Shown: positions 37,019-46,920 of the stretch, piece after piece | Layout: each line of letters begins with the position of its first letter | How positions within the stretch are numbered: the first letter of the stretch is position 1 | Source of the DNA: Bacteroidales bacterium | Lineage (GTDB): Bacteria > Bacteroidota > Bacteroidia > Bacteroidales > UBA932 | Direction: 5' to 3' | Length of the DNA: 64,000 nt | Assembly (NCBI GenBank): GCA_012522855.1 | Contig: JAAYJQ010000023.1 | Coordinates: 1 to 64,000, forward strand | Made by a program: the position numbers and the translations under genes | Notes under the pieces: generated by a model | Databases searched by the model: none | Seen by the model: only the letters and a program-made list of their open reading frames with translations | What the model was told of the DNA's origin: nothing

Positions 37019-38212
37019 ATGAAAAAAATTGCTGCCTGGTTTTTACTGCTGTTTCTTGCGCTTCCGGTCATCGCGCAGGAAGGCAACTTGCCGGCGAGTG
37101 TCCGGCAAGCGTGCGGCCCCTATCTCCAGAATGTGACCGATACCAGTTTTACCGTTATCTGGACCACGAACATGGATGCCGTGTCCTGGGTGGAGGTGGC
37201 TCCCGATGACGGAACCAATTGGAACAACACCGCCAGACCCAAGTACTACGATCTACGGGGCTTCGGCAGGAGGCCCATCGCAAAAGTGCACCACGTCACG
37301 GTCAAGGGCTTGGAGCCGGACACAAAGTATCGCTACCGGATCATGATGGAAGGCGTGACCGGCCAGTACGACAGGGTGGGTATCTCCTACACCCCCGGCT
37401 ATGGTCTGGATGTCATCAGCCACCCCACATCCGTCCGCACAAAGGCCCGTTCTTACGACCGCCTGCACATTGCGATGGTGAACGACCTGCACGAGGGGGA
37501 TTCTGTGTTCAGAAGACTCTTCTCGGACGCGAAACAGCAGCAATATGACTTCGTGGTTTTCAACGGCGACATGACCACTGATATCGCGAACGAGAAGGAC
37601 TTGGTCAAACATTATCTGAAATCCGCAGCCGAACTTTTCGGTTCGAGCACACCGATTTATGCTACGAGAGGCAATCATGAATATCGCGGCAATGATGCGC
37701 TCAAGTGGATGGATTACTGGGAAACTCCGACCGGAAAAACGTATTTCTCGGTCTGCTACGGAAAATTTTTCTTCATCTTCCTGGACAGCGGCGAGGACAA
37801 GTACGATGGTGACATCCGGAATCTCGGGATCATGATCACGGACCAATACACAGACGAAGAAGCGGCTTGGCTGAAAGAGGTGGTCGGCAGCGAAGCTTTC
37901 CGTCACGCGGAGGTGCGGATCGTATTCAGCCATATGCAGCCGGATCCGAAAGGATGGTTCGGCAACGCGGTGGTCGCCAACAAGTTCGTGCCGATTCTGA
38001 ACCGGGCGGGCATCGATTTGATGCTGTGCGGACATATTCATAACTACAAATTATACGAGGTGGGGACAACGAACGCGCGGTTCCCCGTCGTTTGCAACAA
38101 GAACCGCGAACTGATGACGCTGGATGTGGACAAAAACAACATCCGTTTGAAATTTTTCGACCCGGATCACAAATTGTTGAGATCCCTGGATATCAAGACA
38201 CGACAATACTGA
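37019..38212 (+). CDS. Secreted metallophosphoesterase with purple-acid-phosphatase-like N-terminal FN3 domain
   Basis: ACGPYLQNVTDTSFTVIWTTNMDAVSWVEVAPDDG...VKGLEPDTKYRYRI...MVNDLHEG...FNGDMTTDI...TRGNHEYRG...FSHMQPDPKGW...CGHIHNYKLY. Confidence 0.93.
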   Translation: MKKIAAWFLLLFLALPVIAQEGNLPASVRQACGPYLQNVTDTSFTVIWTTNMDAVSWVEVAPDDGTNWNNTARPKYYDLRGFGRRPIAKVHHVTVKGLEPDTKYRYRIMMEGVTGQYDRVGISYTPGYGLDVISHPTSVRTKARSYDRLHIAMVNDLHEGDSVFRRLFSDAKQQQYDFVVFNGDMTTDIANEKDLVKHYLKSAAELFGSSTPIYATRGNHEYRGNDALKWMDYWETPTGKTYFSVCYGKFFFIFLDSGEDKYDGDIRNLGIMITDQYTDEEAAWLKEVVGSEAFRHAEVRIVFSHMQPDPKGWFGNAVVANKFVPILNRAGIDLMLCGHIHNYKLYEVGTTNARFPVVCNKNRELMTLDVDKNNIRLKFFDPDHKLLRSLDIKTRQY

Positions 38213-38373
38213 ACGCTTCCGCGGATTTGCAGAGTTCCCTGACGATTGCCGACAGTTCGTCCGGCGCGTTCACTCCGGACGAGATCGAGAAAACACCCGA
38301 CAAGTATTGATCCGGATTTCGACGGCGCTTGCCGCCAACATCTTCACAATAATAAACCTTGATATTCATATAT

Positions 38374-39078
38374 ATGCTGCATCCTGACAACGGCGGCCAT
38401 TCGCCGGAAATGATTGATAAGGCCGACCTCGAAAGCCGGCGGGTAACCAAGAACATCGTTCTTGACAAGGATGGCAAGTACCACTGGTACTACGAATTCA
38501 AATTGCTGAAAAATCCGACGATCCTGTTCCTCCTGTGGAAAATGTTCTTTTGGATCGGATTCGGCATCTGGCTCGTGTCGGTGCTCTTGATGACGTTTGA
38601 AGGAAACTTTTCTCGGGACTTCTGGAGCATCACCAAAACCTTCGGCATCGGCATCGCCGGCCTCGAAGCCCTCGCCGCCCTCGGCTACTTCCTTTATGCC
38701 TGGATGCAGGGTTTCAAGTACTGCGTCCTGTTTGAAATGGGAGAAGAAGGCGTCAAGCATACGCAACTGCAGAGGCAGTTCAAGAAGGCTCGGGCGATGT
38801 CTCTCGTCCTCATCTTGGCGGGGCTCTCCGCCGGCAAGCCGGATCCGGTCGGTGCCGGATTACTCGCCGCCGCCAGAAATAGTATGTTCTCTTCTTGGAG
38901 CCACGTGCGCAGCATCGAGATCTTCCGCAGACGGGGCGTGATCAAGGTGAACGAACGGCTGAACAAGAACCAGGTCTATGCCGAACCCGAAGACTTTCCG
39001 TTCGTCGAGAATTACATCAAGGCTCACGTGCCCGGCGAATGCAAAATCCGTGAATGCACCTTTGCACAATCCCGCTAA
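38374..39078 (+). CDS. Putative membrane protein of unknown function (two TM segments)
   Basis: MLHPDNGGHSPEMIDKADLESRRVTKNIVLDKDGKYHWYYEFKLLKNPTILFLLWKMFFWIGFGIWLVSVLLM...; good ORF but no family recognised with certainty. Confidence 0.7.
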   Translation: MLHPDNGGHSPEMIDKADLESRRVTKNIVLDKDGKYHWYYEFKLLKNPTILFLLWKMFFWIGFGIWLVSVLLMTFEGNFSRDFWSITKTFGIGIAGLEALAALGYFLYAWMQGFKYCVLFEMGEEGVKHTQLQRQFKKARAMSLVLILAGLSAGKPDPVGAGLLAAARNSMFSSWSHVRSIEIFRRRGVIKVNERLNKNQVYAEPEDFPFVENYIKAHVPGECKIRECTFAQSR

Positions 39079-39116
39079 ATTTCCTATTTTCGAAAGATTT
39101 GATATTTTCTTTCAAC

Positions 39117-39956
39117 ATGAAAAAAACACTTCTCGCGCTGCTGGCGGTACTGATGGCGCTTCCCTTTGGCTTGTCGGCCAGAAACAAGCAACCCGTCACC
39201 CTCTCTGTCATCTCCTACAACATCCGGACGGGAGAGGCGGATGACGGAACCAACTCCTGGAGATACCGCTACCCGGCTTCCGCAATGATGATCATGGACC
39301 AAAAACCGGACATCTTCGGACTTCAGGAAGCCTATGATTATCAAGTCCGGTATCTGGAAGAATATTGTCCCGGTTACAAGTCGGTCGGCGTGGGCCGGGA
39401 AGACGGGAAGAAGGAAGGCGAGCATATGTCCGTTTTCTACAACAAGAAAACGGTCTCCCTCCTCAAATGGGGAACGTACTGGCTTTCCGAGACGCCCGAC
39501 AAGCCTTCGATCGGATGGGATGCCGCCTGCAGACGGACGGCGACCTGGGCCTTGATGAAGGACAAGCGCAGCGGGAAGAAATTCTATTTCGTCAACACGC
39601 ATCTGGACCACGTGGGCTGGGAGGCCCGGAAGAACGGCTTGGCGCTGATCGTGAACCGGATCTCTGCGATGAACCCGGAGGGCTATCCGATGGTACTGAC
39701 CGGCGACTTCAACATGACGATCGACCGTCCCGAATTCGACGCCTTGAAAAAGATCATGCTGAATACCCGGGAAACCGCCGTGAAAACCGACCGCCACGAA
39801 ACCTTCAACGGCTGGGGAAAAGGTGAAGGCATCATCGACTACATCTGGTTCAAAGGGTTCAGCAGTTGTACGGAATATGAGACTATCACAAAGCCGTACA
39901 TGGAGCGGGTCTATATTTCAGACCACTACCCGATCCGGGCGACCCTGATCTTCTGA
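39117..39956 (+). CDS. Endonuclease/exonuclease/phosphatase family protein (secreted)
   Basis: VISYNIRTGEADDGTNSWRYRYPASAMMIMDQKPDIFGLQEAYDYQVRYLEEYCPGYKSVGVGREDGKKEGEHMSVFYNKK...FVNTHLDHVG...MVLTGDFNMT...IIDYIWFKGF...ISDHYPIRATL. Confidence 0.95.
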   Translation: MKKTLLALLAVLMALPFGLSARNKQPVTLSVISYNIRTGEADDGTNSWRYRYPASAMMIMDQKPDIFGLQEAYDYQVRYLEEYCPGYKSVGVGREDGKKEGEHMSVFYNKKTVSLLKWGTYWLSETPDKPSIGWDAACRRTATWALMKDKRSGKKFYFVNTHLDHVGWEARKNGLALIVNRISAMNPEGYPMVLTGDFNMTIDRPEFDALKKIMLNTRETAVKTDRHETFNGWGKGEGIIDYIWFKGFSSCTEYETITKPYMERVYISDHYPIRATLIF

Positions 39957-39967
39957 CCCGAACCGCG

Positions 39968-41230
39968 ATGAACTGCAATCTGAAAAGAATCCTGTTATCA
40001 GCGGCGGTGCTGCTGGCCGTGCCGGCCATGGCGCAACTGAAAATGTCCAGCCCGAAGTATCACGGGATGGATCCGGACAAGCTGGCACAAGTAGACCGTG
40101 TGATCGAGGAGGCGATTTCGGAGAAAACCATCCCCGGTGCCGTGATCTCGGTAGTGCGGGGTAACGAAATCGTCTATCTGAAAGCCTTCGGCAACAAGTC
40201 CGTGGTTCCAACGGTGGAGCCGATGACCCCGCAAACGATGTTCGACCTGGCCTCCGTCAGCAAATGCGTCGGTACGACCTTGTCCTTCCTGCAACTCATC
40301 GAGAATGGCTATGTCCGGCTCACGGATCCGGTTTCCCGCTATATTCCAGGCTTCCGTCCGTGGAAGAATCCGGACGGCGATGAAACGGTAGACATCACCA
40401 TTCGCGACCTCCTGACCCATTCCTCCGGCCTTTCTCCGTACATAGAAGTAGACGCTTATGTCAAGGAATTCGGCGAAAACTCCCCCGATTCACTGGAACG
40501 CTACATCGCGACGCGCGTCCCTCGCCATTTCCGCCCGGGGACGGAACAGATGTACAGCTGCCTCAACTTCATTACGCTGCAACGCATTCTCGAACGGGTC
40601 ACGGGCGAGAAGTTGTACGAATATGCCCAGCGCCACGTGTTCGATCCTCTGGAGTTGAAGCATACCTGCTATTTCCCGCTGGTCGACCAGCCCGCAGTTG
40701 CGGACGCCGAAAAGCTGGCGAACCTGTGCGCGCCGACAGAGGTGCAGTCCGACGGTCTTCCGCTGGCAGCAAAGGTGCATGACCCCATAGCGCGAAGGGT
40801 GATGGGCGGCAATTCCGGAAATGCCGGAGTGTTCTCGAATGCGGAAGATCTCTCCGTCATCTGTGCAGCCATCCTGAACAACGGAAGCCTCTACTTGAAG
40901 AAAACGTCGGACGGGAAAGGCAGGGTTCGAATCCTCAGCCCCGCTATGATCCGGGTCATGGCGACTGTTCCGCCCGAAAACGATCCTTCGGTCGGCCGCG
41001 CCCTCGGCTGGGACAAGCCGCGCACCGGTCCGGGAACACGGGGCGATCTGTTCGACCCCGAAACCACGCTGGCGCACACGGGCTACACCGGCACTTCCAT
41101 TGTCATCGATCAGAAGACCAAGACGGCAATTATCCTGTTGGCCCATCGCGTGCACCCATATGACGAGGGTTCGCTTGCGCGACTTCGCGCGCTGGTCTCC
41201 AACATCGTAGCGGGATCAATCCTGTACTGA
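39968..41230 (+). CDS. Serine hydrolase, beta-lactamase/penicillin-binding-protein-like (class C type)
   Basis: TIPGAVISVVRGNEIVYLKAFGNKSVVPTVEPMTPQTMFDLASVSKCVGTTLSFLQLIENGYVRLTDPVSRYIPGF: SxxK (SVSK), LLTHSSGL, YSCLN (YxN-like). Confidence 0.92.
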   Translation: MNCNLKRILLSAAVLLAVPAMAQLKMSSPKYHGMDPDKLAQVDRVIEEAISEKTIPGAVISVVRGNEIVYLKAFGNKSVVPTVEPMTPQTMFDLASVSKCVGTTLSFLQLIENGYVRLTDPVSRYIPGFRPWKNPDGDETVDITIRDLLTHSSGLSPYIEVDAYVKEFGENSPDSLERYIATRVPRHFRPGTEQMYSCLNFITLQRILERVTGEKLYEYAQRHVFDPLELKHTCYFPLVDQPAVADAEKLANLCAPTEVQSDGLPLAAKVHDPIARRVMGGNSGNAGVFSNAEDLSVICAAILNNGSLYLKKTSDGKGRVRILSPAMIRVMATVPPENDPSVGRALGWDKPRTGPGTRGDLFDPETTLAHTGYTGTSIVIDQKTKTAIILLAHRVHPYDEGSLARLRALVSNIVAGSILY

Positions 41231-41236
41231 ATTCCG

Positions 41237-44200
41237 CTATTTGAGAATCGGTGCCGAAGTGACGCCGATAGCCTTGAGCGCATCGACGAAGTCTGTCGTG
41301 ACCGCTACCTGAAACTTGGTGGAGCGAAATTCAATGCTGTACTTGGTCTGGGGATCGTAGAGAAACATTTTCAGCGGGATGTTCCCGGCGTTGGCCTTGA
41401 CCAGCGCGACCAACTTCTTGCGAAAATCAGCCGTCAGCATCGGGGTTGTGAGACTGATGGAAAAACCCTTCAGCAGGGTCTCGCTCACATTTCCGAGCAG
41501 GGTCATATTCTTGACCCTGAATCCGTAGGACGGCTTTTTCCCCTGTCGGACCTCCTCGGGACGGAGTCTCCATTTCTGGTCGATCTCCCCTTCGATGAAC
41601 ACGGCCGCATGCGGTTGCAGAAATCCCATGAAAGTCTGGTGATCCGATCCGAACAAGGCAAGTTCGTAGGTGCCGCTGTAATCTTCCAGCGTGGTTTTGG
41701 AGAAGGGCTTTCCGGTCTTGGTCAACAAGTTCTTGGTCTCCGTGATGATCCCCGCGATGCACACTTTCTTCCTCTGCTGCCGGTTTTCGCACTCGGACAC
41801 CAAGGTCTGGAGCTGCGCCACCTCGCAATTCGCAAAGCATTCCATCTCGAACTGGTAGCGGTCCAACGGATGGGATGACAGGTACATGCCGACCAATTCT
41901 TTCTCTTTCTGAAGCAACTCCAGAACATTTTCCTCTCCACGCATCGCCGGAAGAACCGGACGAACCGGCTTCATTTCCTCCATACCCCCGAACAGCGAGA
42001 ACTCAAAGTCTTCGTTGGACTTGCTGAATGCGACCGCATAGTTCGATAACTCGTCAATGAAAAGTTCCCCGTTGCCGCAGGGCAGGAAGAACTGGCTCCG
42101 CTGGATTCCGAAAGAATCAAAGGCGCCGCAGCCGACCAGGATCTCCAGGGACTTGCGGTTCACTTTTCCGTCCATCCGCTCCACGAAATCGAACAGATCC
42201 GTAAAAGGACCGCCGCTCTCCCGTTCGGCAACGATTTCATCCACGATGTTGGATCCGAATCCCTTGATGCCCCCGAGCCCGAAGCGAATGTTGCCCTCTT
42301 TGTTGACCGTGAAACGGGCGTTCGACTCATTGACATCCGGATTCAAAACTTTGATCTTTCCCTTCTTGCAGTCCGCCATAATGGCCTTGATCTCATCCAT
42401 GTTGCCGAGATTCTGGCTCAGGTTGGCCGCCTGGAATTCCGCCGGGTAGTGGGCCTTGAGCCAGGCGGTCTGATAGGAAACCCAGGCATAGCACGTGGAG
42501 TGCGACTTGTTGAAGGCATATTTCGCGAAAGCCAGCCAGTCCTTCCAGATCTTGTTCAGCATCTCGAGCGGATGGCTGTTCGACAGGCCGCCCTGAATGA
42601 ATTCGTCATGCAGCGACTGGAGGATGTCGATTTTCTTCTTCCCCATGGCCTTGCGGAGCTTGTCCGCCTTGCCCCTGGAAAAGCCCGCGACTTTCTGTGA
42701 AATCCGCATGACCTGTTCCTGGTAAACCGTAACTCCGTAGGTTTCCCGAAGATATTCTTCCATATCCGGCAGGTCGTAGGAGATTTCTTCGTCCCCCCGT
42801 TTCCGAGCCACGAAGGAAGGGATGTAGTCCATGGGTCCCGGCCGATAGAGGGCGTTCATGGCGATCAGGTCTTCGAAGCGCTGCGGCTGCAACTTGATCA
42901 GCCATTCGATCATACCTTGGGATTCGAACTGGAACACGCTCTTGGTGTCACCGCGGCTGTAGAGTTCGTACACGGCGGGGTCGTCTAAGGGGATCTTTTC
43001 AATATCGATGTCCTTTCCGCGAGCCTGCTTGATATCAGCCAGGCATTCCTTGATGATGGAGAGCGTCCGGAGCCCGAGGAAATCCATCTTGAGCATGCCG
43101 ACTTCCTCGATGTAGGAGCCTTCGTACTGCGACACCCAAACTTCCTGGCCGGTGGCCTTGTCGGTACCGGTGGTGACGGGAATATAGTCGGTCAGGTTCC
43201 CCCGGCCGATGATCATGGCGCAGGCGTGGATACCGACCTGGCGGATGCTTCCCTCCAGTTTCAGGGCATATTCAATGACTTCCCGTACCAACGGATCCCC
43301 CTGCTCATATTCTTTCCGGAATTCCGGCACGAACTTCAGGCAGTTCTCAAGGGTGACCTTGTAGTCCTTGTCTTCAACCCCCGCGACAAATTTCCGTCCG
43401 TCCCGTTCCAGAATGCGCTCCCGCTTGTCCGCATCGAGCTCCTGACCCTCCTTCCAGAGACGCTCGTACGGCTCCTGAATCAAGAACGCGCGATCCGGTA
43501 TCATCTTGGAGAGCCGGTTGGATTCGTCCAGGGACAACTGACTGATGCGCGCGACATCCTTGATGGCCAGCTTGGCCGCCATAGTGCCGAAGGTGATCAC
43601 GTGGGAGACCTGATCCACCCCATACCGATCCTGGACGTACTGGATGACCCGATAGCGTCCGTCGTCGTCGAAATCGACATCGATATCCGGCATGGAGATG
43701 CGATCGGGATTCAGAAAGCGCTCGAACAGCAGATCGTACTTGATGGGATCCAGATTGGTAATCCGCAGGCAGTAAGCCACGGCGGATCCGGCGGCGGATC
43801 CCCGGCCCGGTCCAACGGAGATGCCCTGATTCTTGGCCCAGTTGATGAAGTCCTGGACAATCAGAAAATAGTCCGGATAACCCATGCTGGAGATCGTCTT
43901 GAGTTCGAAGTCCAGCCGCTCCGCCTGCTCTGCCGTCAGGGTTTCGCCGTAACGGAGCTTCGCGCCCTCATAGGTGAGGTGGCAAAGGTAGGCGACGGAT
44001 TGGCAGAAATCTTCCCCGCGCGGCTTGCCGTTCTCATCGTTGCGCCCCCGGTCGATGATCTCCTTGTACCGATCCAGATAGGTGTCGATGTCGGCGAGGA
44101 AAGACGGGGTGATTTCGAAGCGGGGAAGCACGTGACTGCGGTCGATCTCATATTCTTCGACCTTGTCGAAGATTTCCATCGTGTTGTCGATGGCCTCGGG

Positions 44201-45046
44201 GTGGTCGGGGAAGAGAGCCCGCATTTCTTCCTCGCTCTTGATGTACTCCTGTTGTGTGTAGCGGAGACGCTTGGGATCGTTGATGTCTGCGTTGGTGTTC
44301 AGACAGATGAGCCGATCGTGCGCCGGTCCGTCCTCCTTCATCAGAAAATGCGAGTCGTTCGTAGCGATGACCTTGACCTGGTGTTTCGCCGCCAAGTCGA
44401 AGAGCGCGGCGTTGACTTTCCGCTGATCGTCGTAGACTTCCAGGGAGAGACCCGGAATCTCGGTCTTATGAAGCATCACCTCCAGATAGTAGTCTTCGCC
44501 GAACAGATTTTTGTACCATTCGATGGATTCCTCGGCGCCCTCGATATCTCCGGCGAGAATATGCTGGGCAGGATCGCCTGCCAGGCAGGCGGAGGAGGCA
44601 ATCAGGTCCCCGTGGTATTTCTCCAGAATTTCCCGGTCGATCCGGGGTTTGTAGTAGAAGCCTTCGATCTGGCCGAGGGACACGAGCTTCATCAGATTCC
44701 TGTAGCCGTTATAATTCTTGGCCAGCAGGATCAAATGGTAATATTTGCTGTGCGCCGTGTCCTTGATCGTGCGGTCGAAGCCGCGGGTCACGTAGACTTC
44801 ACAGCCGACGATGGGCTTGACCGAACGGGGCAGATAAGACGGATCCTTCTCCTGTTTCTCCCGCTCCATTTTCCGGAAATCCTTGATTCCTTTGAAAAAT
44901 TCCTTGATCCCGTACATGTAGCCGTGGTCCGTGACCGCGACGCCCGGCATGCCGAGGTCCGCTACGCGCGCGATCAGTTTCGGGATGGAAGTGAGACCAT
45001 CCAGTATCGAATATTGGGTGTGGACATGCAGGTGAACGAATGCCAT
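41237..45046 (-). CDS. dnaE: DNA polymerase III subunit alpha
   Basis: PHP domain MAFVHLHVHTQYSILDGLTSIPKLIARVADLGMPGVAVTDHGYMYG; GPGRGSAAGSAVAYCLRITNLDPIKYDLLFERFLNPDRISMPDIDVDFDDDGR. Confidence 0.98.
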   Translation of the reverse strand: MAFVHLHVHTQYSILDGLTSIPKLIARVADLGMPGVAVTDHGYMYGIKEFFKGIKDFRKMEREKQEKDPSYLPRSVKPIVGCEVYVTRGFDRTIKDTAHSKYYHLILLAKNYNGYRNLMKLVSLGQIEGFYYKPRIDREILEKYHGDLIASSACLAGDPAQHILAGDIEGAEESIEWYKNLFGEDYYLEVMLHKTEIPGLSLEVYDDQRKVNAALFDLAAKHQVKVIATNDSHFLMKEDGPAHDRLICLNTNADINDPKRLRYTQQEYIKSEEEMRALFPDHPEAIDNTMEIFDKVEEYEIDRSHVLPRFEITPSFLADIDTYLDRYKEIIDRGRNDENGKPRGEDFCQSVAYLCHLTYEGAKLRYGETLTAEQAERLDFELKTISSMGYPDYFLIVQDFINWAKNQGISVGPGRGSAAGSAVAYCLRITNLDPIKYDLLFERFLNPDRISMPDIDVDFDDDGRYRVIQYVQDRYGVDQVSHVITFGTMAAKLAIKDVARISQLSLDESNRLSKMIPDRAFLIQEPYERLWKEGQELDADKRERILERDGRKFVAGVEDKDYKVTLENCLKFVPEFRKEYEQGDPLVREVIEYALKLEGSIRQVGIHACAMIIGRGNLTDYIPVTTGTDKATGQEVWVSQYEGSYIEEVGMLKMDFLGLRTLSIIKECLADIKQARGKDIDIEKIPLDDPAVYELYSRGDTKSVFQFESQGMIEWLIKLQPQRFEDLIAMNALYRPGPMDYIPSFVARKRGDEEISYDLPDMEEYLRETYGVTVYQEQVMRISQKVAGFSRGKADKLRKAMGKKKIDILQSLHDEFIQGGLSNSHPLEMLNKIWKDWLAFAKYAFNKSHSTCYAWVSYQTAWLKAHYPAEFQAANLSQNLGNMDEIKAIMADCKKGKIKVLNPDVNESNARFTVNKEGNIRFGLGGIKGFGSNIVDEIVAERESGGPFTDLFDFVERMDGKVNRKSLEILVGCGAFDSFGIQRSQFFLPCGNGELFIDELSNYAVAFSKSNEDFEFSLFGGMEEMKPVRPVLPAMRGEENVLELLQKEKELVGMYLSSHPLDRYQFEMECFANCEVAQLQTLVSECENRQQRKKVCIAGIITETKNLLTKTGKPFSKTTLEDYSGTYELALFGSDHQTFMGFLQPHAAVFIEGEIDQKWRLRPEEVRQGKKPSYGFRVKNMTLLGNVSETLLKGFSISLTTPMLTADFRKKLVALVKANAGNIPLKMFLYDPQTKYSIEFRSTKFQVAVTTDFVDALKAIGVTSAPILK

Positions 45047-45069
45047 GGCGGATCAGATTGTCGGGCAAG

Positions 45070-45077
45070 CAAAGATA
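45070..45077 (-). promoter_or_regulatory. Possible -7 box (TATCTTTG on minus strand) upstream of dnaE
   Basis: CAAAGATA on the + strand just upstream of the dnaE start; matches TAnnTTTG. Confidence 0.5.
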
Positions 45078-45106
45078 CCCAAAAATGTCCGCGTCGCAAA
45101 GGAAAG

Positions 45107-46918
45107 TCAGGATTTGTTCAGGGCTTCGTGGATCCGCTTCGCCAATGCGGGAGAAACCATCGACGAGAGGTCTTCGATCGATGCTGCGGCGATGCGGGCG
45201 ACGGAGCCGTAGTGCATCAACAGCCGACGTTCGGTCTGCTCCCCCACCCCCTTTATTTCACGCAAAGCGCTATGTATCTGAGCCTTACTCCGGAGGTTCC
45301 GGTGAAAGGCGATACCGAACCGGTGGGCTTCGTCGCGGAGGTGCTGCAACATTTTCAACGCTTGGGAATTGCGGTCCAGAAAGAGCGGATAGGGGTCCCC
45401 GACCCGTATAACTTCCTCCATACGCTCCGCCAGCCCGATCACGGTCAACTTATCTGCCAAACCCAGTTCGGCCAAGGCTTGATGGGCGAAGGCAAGCTGC
45501 CCCTTCCCGCCGTCGATCACGATCAACTGCGGCAAATCCTCGGGATGCTCCGCCAGCATTCGGGCATACCGACGGTTGACGACTTCCTTCATGGAGGCAT
45601 AGTCGTTGGCGCCGATCACCGTCTTGATCTTGAACCTGCGGTATTCGTTCTTGGCGGGTACGCCGTTCCTGAATACGACGCAGGCAGCCACAGGATTGGC
45701 GCCTTGAATATTGGAATTGTCGAAACATTCGATGTGGACCGGTAATTCCTTCATACCGAGCGCCTTCTGCAGTTCTTCCAATACGGTTTTCCGGAACAGT
45801 TCCGGATCCGTGTGCTCCCGCTGCCGAAGCGAGTTGAACTGGTGTTCGCGCGCGTTTTTGGCGCTGAGTTCCAGCAGAGAAAGTTTGCTCCCGCGGACCG
45901 GGATCCGAAACGTGATCCCCTCGATCCGGACATCGGGTTTGAAAGGAACCAGGATCTCTTTCGCCAAGGCACCGAACTTCGATTCAATCTCCGCGATGAA
46001 GGCGCTCAGGACCGAAGCCGGCTCTTCCTCGATGTTCAATTTGAAGCCCAGATTCAAGGACTGGATGATGGCTCCCCCCCGGACCCGGAGGAAATTACCG
46101 AAGGCCTCGGATGCCTCGAACACAAGGGAGAACACATCGCAGTCCGTATCCGTAGCAGCCGTAACGATGGACCGGGCATAATGCTTTTGAAGAACCTCGA
46201 TCTTGTTTTTGTAGTTCTGGGCATCCTCGAAGCGGAGTTCGTCCGAAGCCTCTTTCATCAAGGCTTCATATTCCTGGATGATTTCTTTCGCGCCGCCGTT
46301 GAGCAAACGGGTAATTTCCCGGATGTTCGTCCCGTATTCTTCCCGGCTGATTCCCCCGATGCAGGGGGCCTTGCACCGACCGATGTGGAAATTAAGGCAG
46401 GGGCGGAACTTGTTCCGGAGGATCGCGTCGGACGTAATCTTGAGATTGCAGGAGCGGAGCGGATAGGTTTTCCGGAAGAAATCCAGGAGATAATTGGCAT
46501 GGGTCACGGAACTGTAAGGCCCGAAATAGGTCCCGTTCCGGCGGTCCACCCGGCGTGTCAGGTAGATTTTCGGAAAGTCATCCTTCGTGATGATGATCCA
46601 GGGGTAGGTCTTTGAATCCTTCAGCAGGATGTTGTACCGCGGCTTATACTGTTTGATCAGATTGTTCTCCAGAAGCAACGCGTCCGCTTCCGAATCCACC
46701 ACCGAAAACTGCGCGTCGGCGATCTTGGAAACCAACAGGCGCGTCTTGATGTTCAACCGCTCCGGCGGCACGAAGTATTGGGCGACCCGCTTGCGGAGAT
46801 CCTTGGCCTTTCCCACATAAATAACCTTCCCCGAGGCATCGTAATAACGGTATACCCCGGGGGAGTGAGGGAACAGGGCGATTTTCTCCCTGACGGAAAG
46901 TCCGGTCCGCTCTTTCAA
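45107..46918 (-). CDS. uvrC: Excinuclease ABC subunit C
   Basis: GVYRYYDASGKVIYVGKAKDLRKRVAQYF (GIY-YIG), CFDNSNIQGANPVAACVVFRNG, LIVIDGGKGQL, ALREIKGVGEQTERRLLMHYG. Confidence 0.98.
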   Translation of the reverse strand: MKERTGLSVREKIALFPHSPGVYRYYDASGKVIYVGKAKDLRKRVAQYFVPPERLNIKTRLLVSKIADAQFSVVDSEADALLLENNLIKQYKPRYNILLKDSKTYPWIIITKDDFPKIYLTRRVDRRNGTYFGPYSSVTHANYLLDFFRKTYPLRSCNLKITSDAILRNKFRPCLNFHIGRCKAPCIGGISREEYGTNIREITRLLNGGAKEIIQEYEALMKEASDELRFEDAQNYKNKIEVLQKHYARSIVTAATDTDCDVFSLVFEASEAFGNFLRVRGGAIIQSLNLGFKLNIEEEPASVLSAFIAEIESKFGALAKEILVPFKPDVRIEGITFRIPVRGSKLSLLELSAKNAREHQFNSLRQREHTDPELFRKTVLEELQKALGMKELPVHIECFDNSNIQGANPVAACVVFRNGVPAKNEYRRFKIKTVIGANDYASMKEVVNRRYARMLAEHPEDLPQLIVIDGGKGQLAFAHQALAELGLADKLTVIGLAERMEEVIRVGDPYPLFLDRNSQALKMLQHLRDEAHRFGIAFHRNLRSKAQIHSALREIKGVGEQTERRLLMHYGSVARIAAASIEDLSSMVSPALAKRIHEALNKS

Positions 46919-46920
46919 AC

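Noticed and set aside
38213-38310. Short ORF tail NASADLQSSLTIADSSSGAFTPDEIEKTPDKY after the PAP-like phosphoesterase
   Set aside because: Out of frame with the upstream gene and no start codon of its own; may be a remnant but evidence is too weak.
43226-45745. 839-aa + strand ORF opposite dnaE/uvrC
   Set aside because: Antisense to two well-supported conserved genes; no recognisable motifs.
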